Source of the DNA: Saccharothrix longispora
GTDB lineage: Bacteria > Actinomycetota > Actinomycetes > Mycobacteriales > Pseudonocardiaceae
NCBI RefSeq assembly: GCF_030852425.1
Contig: NZ_NSDM01000007.1
Span: 186,001 to 250,000 of the forward strand
Length of the DNA stretch: 64,000 nt
Direction of reading: 5' to 3'
Of this stretch, positions 62,735 to 64,000 are shown in pieces; within the stretch, counting starts at the first letter, position 1, and each line of letters begins with the position of its first letter. A program made the translations under genes and the position numbers. A model generated the notes under the pieces. It was not told the DNA's origin and ran no database searches. It worked only from the letters and a program-made list of their open reading frames with translations.

Positions 62735-63934
62735 ATGACCGAGATGTTGATCCCGGAGCTGCCCACGACGCGCAGCACGGCTTTCGACCCGCCCGCGGAG
62801 CTGGGATCGCTCCGCGCGGCGGGGCCCATCCACAGGATGCGGTTCCCGGACGGGCACGAGGGGTGGCTCGTCACCGGCTACGAGCTCGCGCGGGAGGTGC
62901 ACGCGGACCGGCGCTTCAGCAGCCGGTCCGAGCTGCACCACCCGTTGCGGCGGTTGGCCGGTCAGGCGGTGCCGCGCCAGGACCCGGCCAAGCCCGGCAT
63001 GTTCATCGGCATGGACGCGCCGGACCACACCCGCTACCGCAGGCTGCTCACCGGCCAGTTCACCGTGCGGCGGATGAACGCGCTGATGCCGCGCATCGAG
63101 CAGATCGTGGCCGAGCACCTGGCGGGGCTGCGCGCGGCGGGCTCGCCGGCGGACCTGGTGGCGAACTTCGCGCTGCCGGTGCCGTCGATGGTGATCTGCG
63201 AGCTGCTGGGGGTGCCGTGGGACGAGCGCGAGGCGTTCCAGCGGGACACCGCCGAGGCGCTGCGCCTGGACCGCCCGTTCGAGGAGGTCATGGCGGCGTT
63301 CGGGCGGTTGGAGGAGTTCGTCGCCGACCTCGTGCGGCGCAAGCGCGCCGAACCCGGCGACGACATGCTGACCGGGTTGGTCGAGACCGGGGAGCTGACC
63401 GACGGCGAGGTGGCCAACATGGGGCTGCTGCTGCTCGTCGCCGGTCACGAGACCACGGCGAACATGCTCGGTCTCGGCACGCTCGCGCTGCTGCGGCACC
63501 CCGAGCAGCTGGCCGCGCTCAAGGCCGACCCCTCGTTGGTGGACAACACCGTCGAGGAGCTGATGCGGTACCTGTCGATCATCCAGTTCGGCACCATCCG
63601 CACCGCCCTGGAGGACGTCGGGATCGGCGGCGTGGTGATCCGCGCGGGCGACACCGTGTCGATCTCGGTGCCCGCCGCGAACCGCGACCCGGAGCGCTTC
63701 GAGCGGCCGGACGAGTTCGACGTCCGCCGATCCGCGACGGGGCACATCGCGTTCGGGCACGGTGTGCACCAGTGCCTGGGCCAGCAGTTGGCCCGGATCG
63801 AGATGAGGGTCGGGTACTCGGCGCTGTTCCGGGAGTTCCCGGACCTGCGCCTGGCCGTGCCCGCCTCGGAGGTGAGGTTGAGGACCGACATGGCGATCTA
63901 CGGCGTGCACGAGCTGCCGGTGGCGTTCTCGTGA
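62735..63934 (+). CDS. Cytochrome P450
   Basis: A 399-residue soluble P450. The I-helix motif AGHETT lies at 236-241 (oxygen activation), the K-helix ExxR at Glu275-Arg278, and the haem-binding FGHGVHQCLGQQLARIE has the Cys thiolate at 347. It resembles bacterial biosynthetic P450s (CYP105/107-like). ATG 62735 has GGAGG eight bases upstream. Its stop overlaps the start of a ferredoxin gene, its likely electron donor. Confidence 0.95.
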   Translation: MTEMLIPELPTTRSTAFDPPAELGSLRAAGPIHRMRFPDGHEGWLVTGYELAREVHADRRFSSRSELHHPLRRLAGQAVPRQDPAKPGMFIGMDAPDHTRYRRLLTGQFTVRRMNALMPRIEQIVAEHLAGLRAAGSPADLVANFALPVPSMVICELLGVPWDEREAFQRDTAEALRLDRPFEEVMAAFGRLEEFVADLVRRKRAEPGDDMLTGLVETGELTDGEVANMGLLLLVAGHETTANMLGLGTLALLRHPEQLAALKADPSLVDNTVEELMRYLSIIQFGTIRTALEDVGIGGVVIRAGDTVSISVPAANRDPERFERPDEFDVRRSATGHIAFGHGVHQCLGQQLARIEMRVGYSALFREFPDLRLAVPASEVRLRTDMAIYGVHELPVAFS

Positions 63935-64000
63935 GGGTCGAGGTGGACCGGGACCGCTGCGCGGGAGCCGGCATGTGCGCGCTGACCGACCCGGACGTGT
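63931..64000 (+). CDS. Ferredoxin, 5' part (cut by window edge)
   Basis: From GTG 63931 the frame reads VRVEVDRDRCAGAGMCALTDPDV, the start of a small [3Fe-4S]/[4Fe-4S] ferredoxin with the first cysteines Cys10-x5-Cys16. The GTGA overlap with the P450 stop supports a redox partner role. Confidence 0.88.
   Translation, partial: MRVEVDRDRCAGAGMCALTDPDV

Noticed and set aside
1-64000. CRISPR array, rRNA genes, insertion sequences, integrase or phage genes
   Set aside because: No regularly spaced repeats, rRNA sequence, transposase or recombinase motif was seen on either strand.

Overview
The window is 64 kb of very GC-rich DNA with many GTG starts and strongly G/C third codon positions. Gene content (LipA/LipB, FasR-FabD-FabH-ACP-FabF-AccD6, AhpE, DUF3052, DUF3145, an E2 with two lipoyl domains) points to a filamentous actinomycete. 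My best guess is the family Pseudonocardiaceae (Saccharothrix / Actinosynnema / Lentzea type). This is an inference from content and codon use, not a database match.

Layout. (1) 1-16 kb is a lipoate and 2-oxoacid dehydrogenase region: an APC permease cut by the left edge, leucyl aminopeptidase, dihydrolipoamide dehydrogenase, the dihydrolipoamide acyltransferase E2, a TIGR01777 epimerase, PAP2 phosphatase, lipB and lipA. The pepA - E2 - epimerase - lipB - lipA order is the one I recall from Mycobacterium tuberculosis Rv2213-Rv2218. Between lipB and lipA sit a beta-lactamase-like hydrolase, an ArsR regulator, an LLM oxidoreductase and a TetR/SDR module with clear operators. (2) 16-22 kb holds small orphan genes, a tRNA-Val with a gene remnant next to it, ahpE, DUF3052 and aceE. 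(3) 22-30 kb is accessory: a nucleotide-cyclase-like / solute-binding fusion coupled to a binding lipoprotein, a Pnu-family transporter behind an FMN riboswitch, a beta-propeller phytase, an MscS-like membrane protein and a secreted peptidase. (4) 30-37 kb is the fatty acid synthesis operon fasR-fabD-fabH-acpP-fabF-accD6. (5) 37.9-44.2 kb is a compact class III lanthipeptide cluster: LanKC synthetase, a 53-residue precursor and two ABC exporter half-transporters. (6) 44-54 kb carries DUF3145, a degenerate NERD-like membrane protein, a TetR/flavoprotein pair, a MarR/HelR-like pair and a MarR-CrcB-CrcB operon. (7) 54-60 kb carries a large palindromic element, pntAA-pntAB-pntB, a bacterial nitric oxide synthase and a FAD monooxygenase/TetR divergent pair with a perfect operator. 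(8) 60-64 kb has a decayed glycosyltransferase, an ABC exporter/XRE operon, and a P450 with a ferredoxin cut by the right edge, probably the start of a second specialised-metabolism region.

How the genes work together. Lpd, E2 and AceE are parts of pyruvate/2-oxoglutarate dehydrogenase. LipB and LipA build the lipoyl cofactor on the E2 lipoyl domains. Acetyl-CoA then feeds AccD6 (malonyl-CoA) and FabD/H/F/ACP under FasR. The most discovery-worthy parts are the lanthipeptide cluster with its recognisable precursor, the cyclase/solute-binding two-gene unit, the hairpin element with two competing arms beside pntB, and the translationally coupled orphan pair near 17.5 kb.
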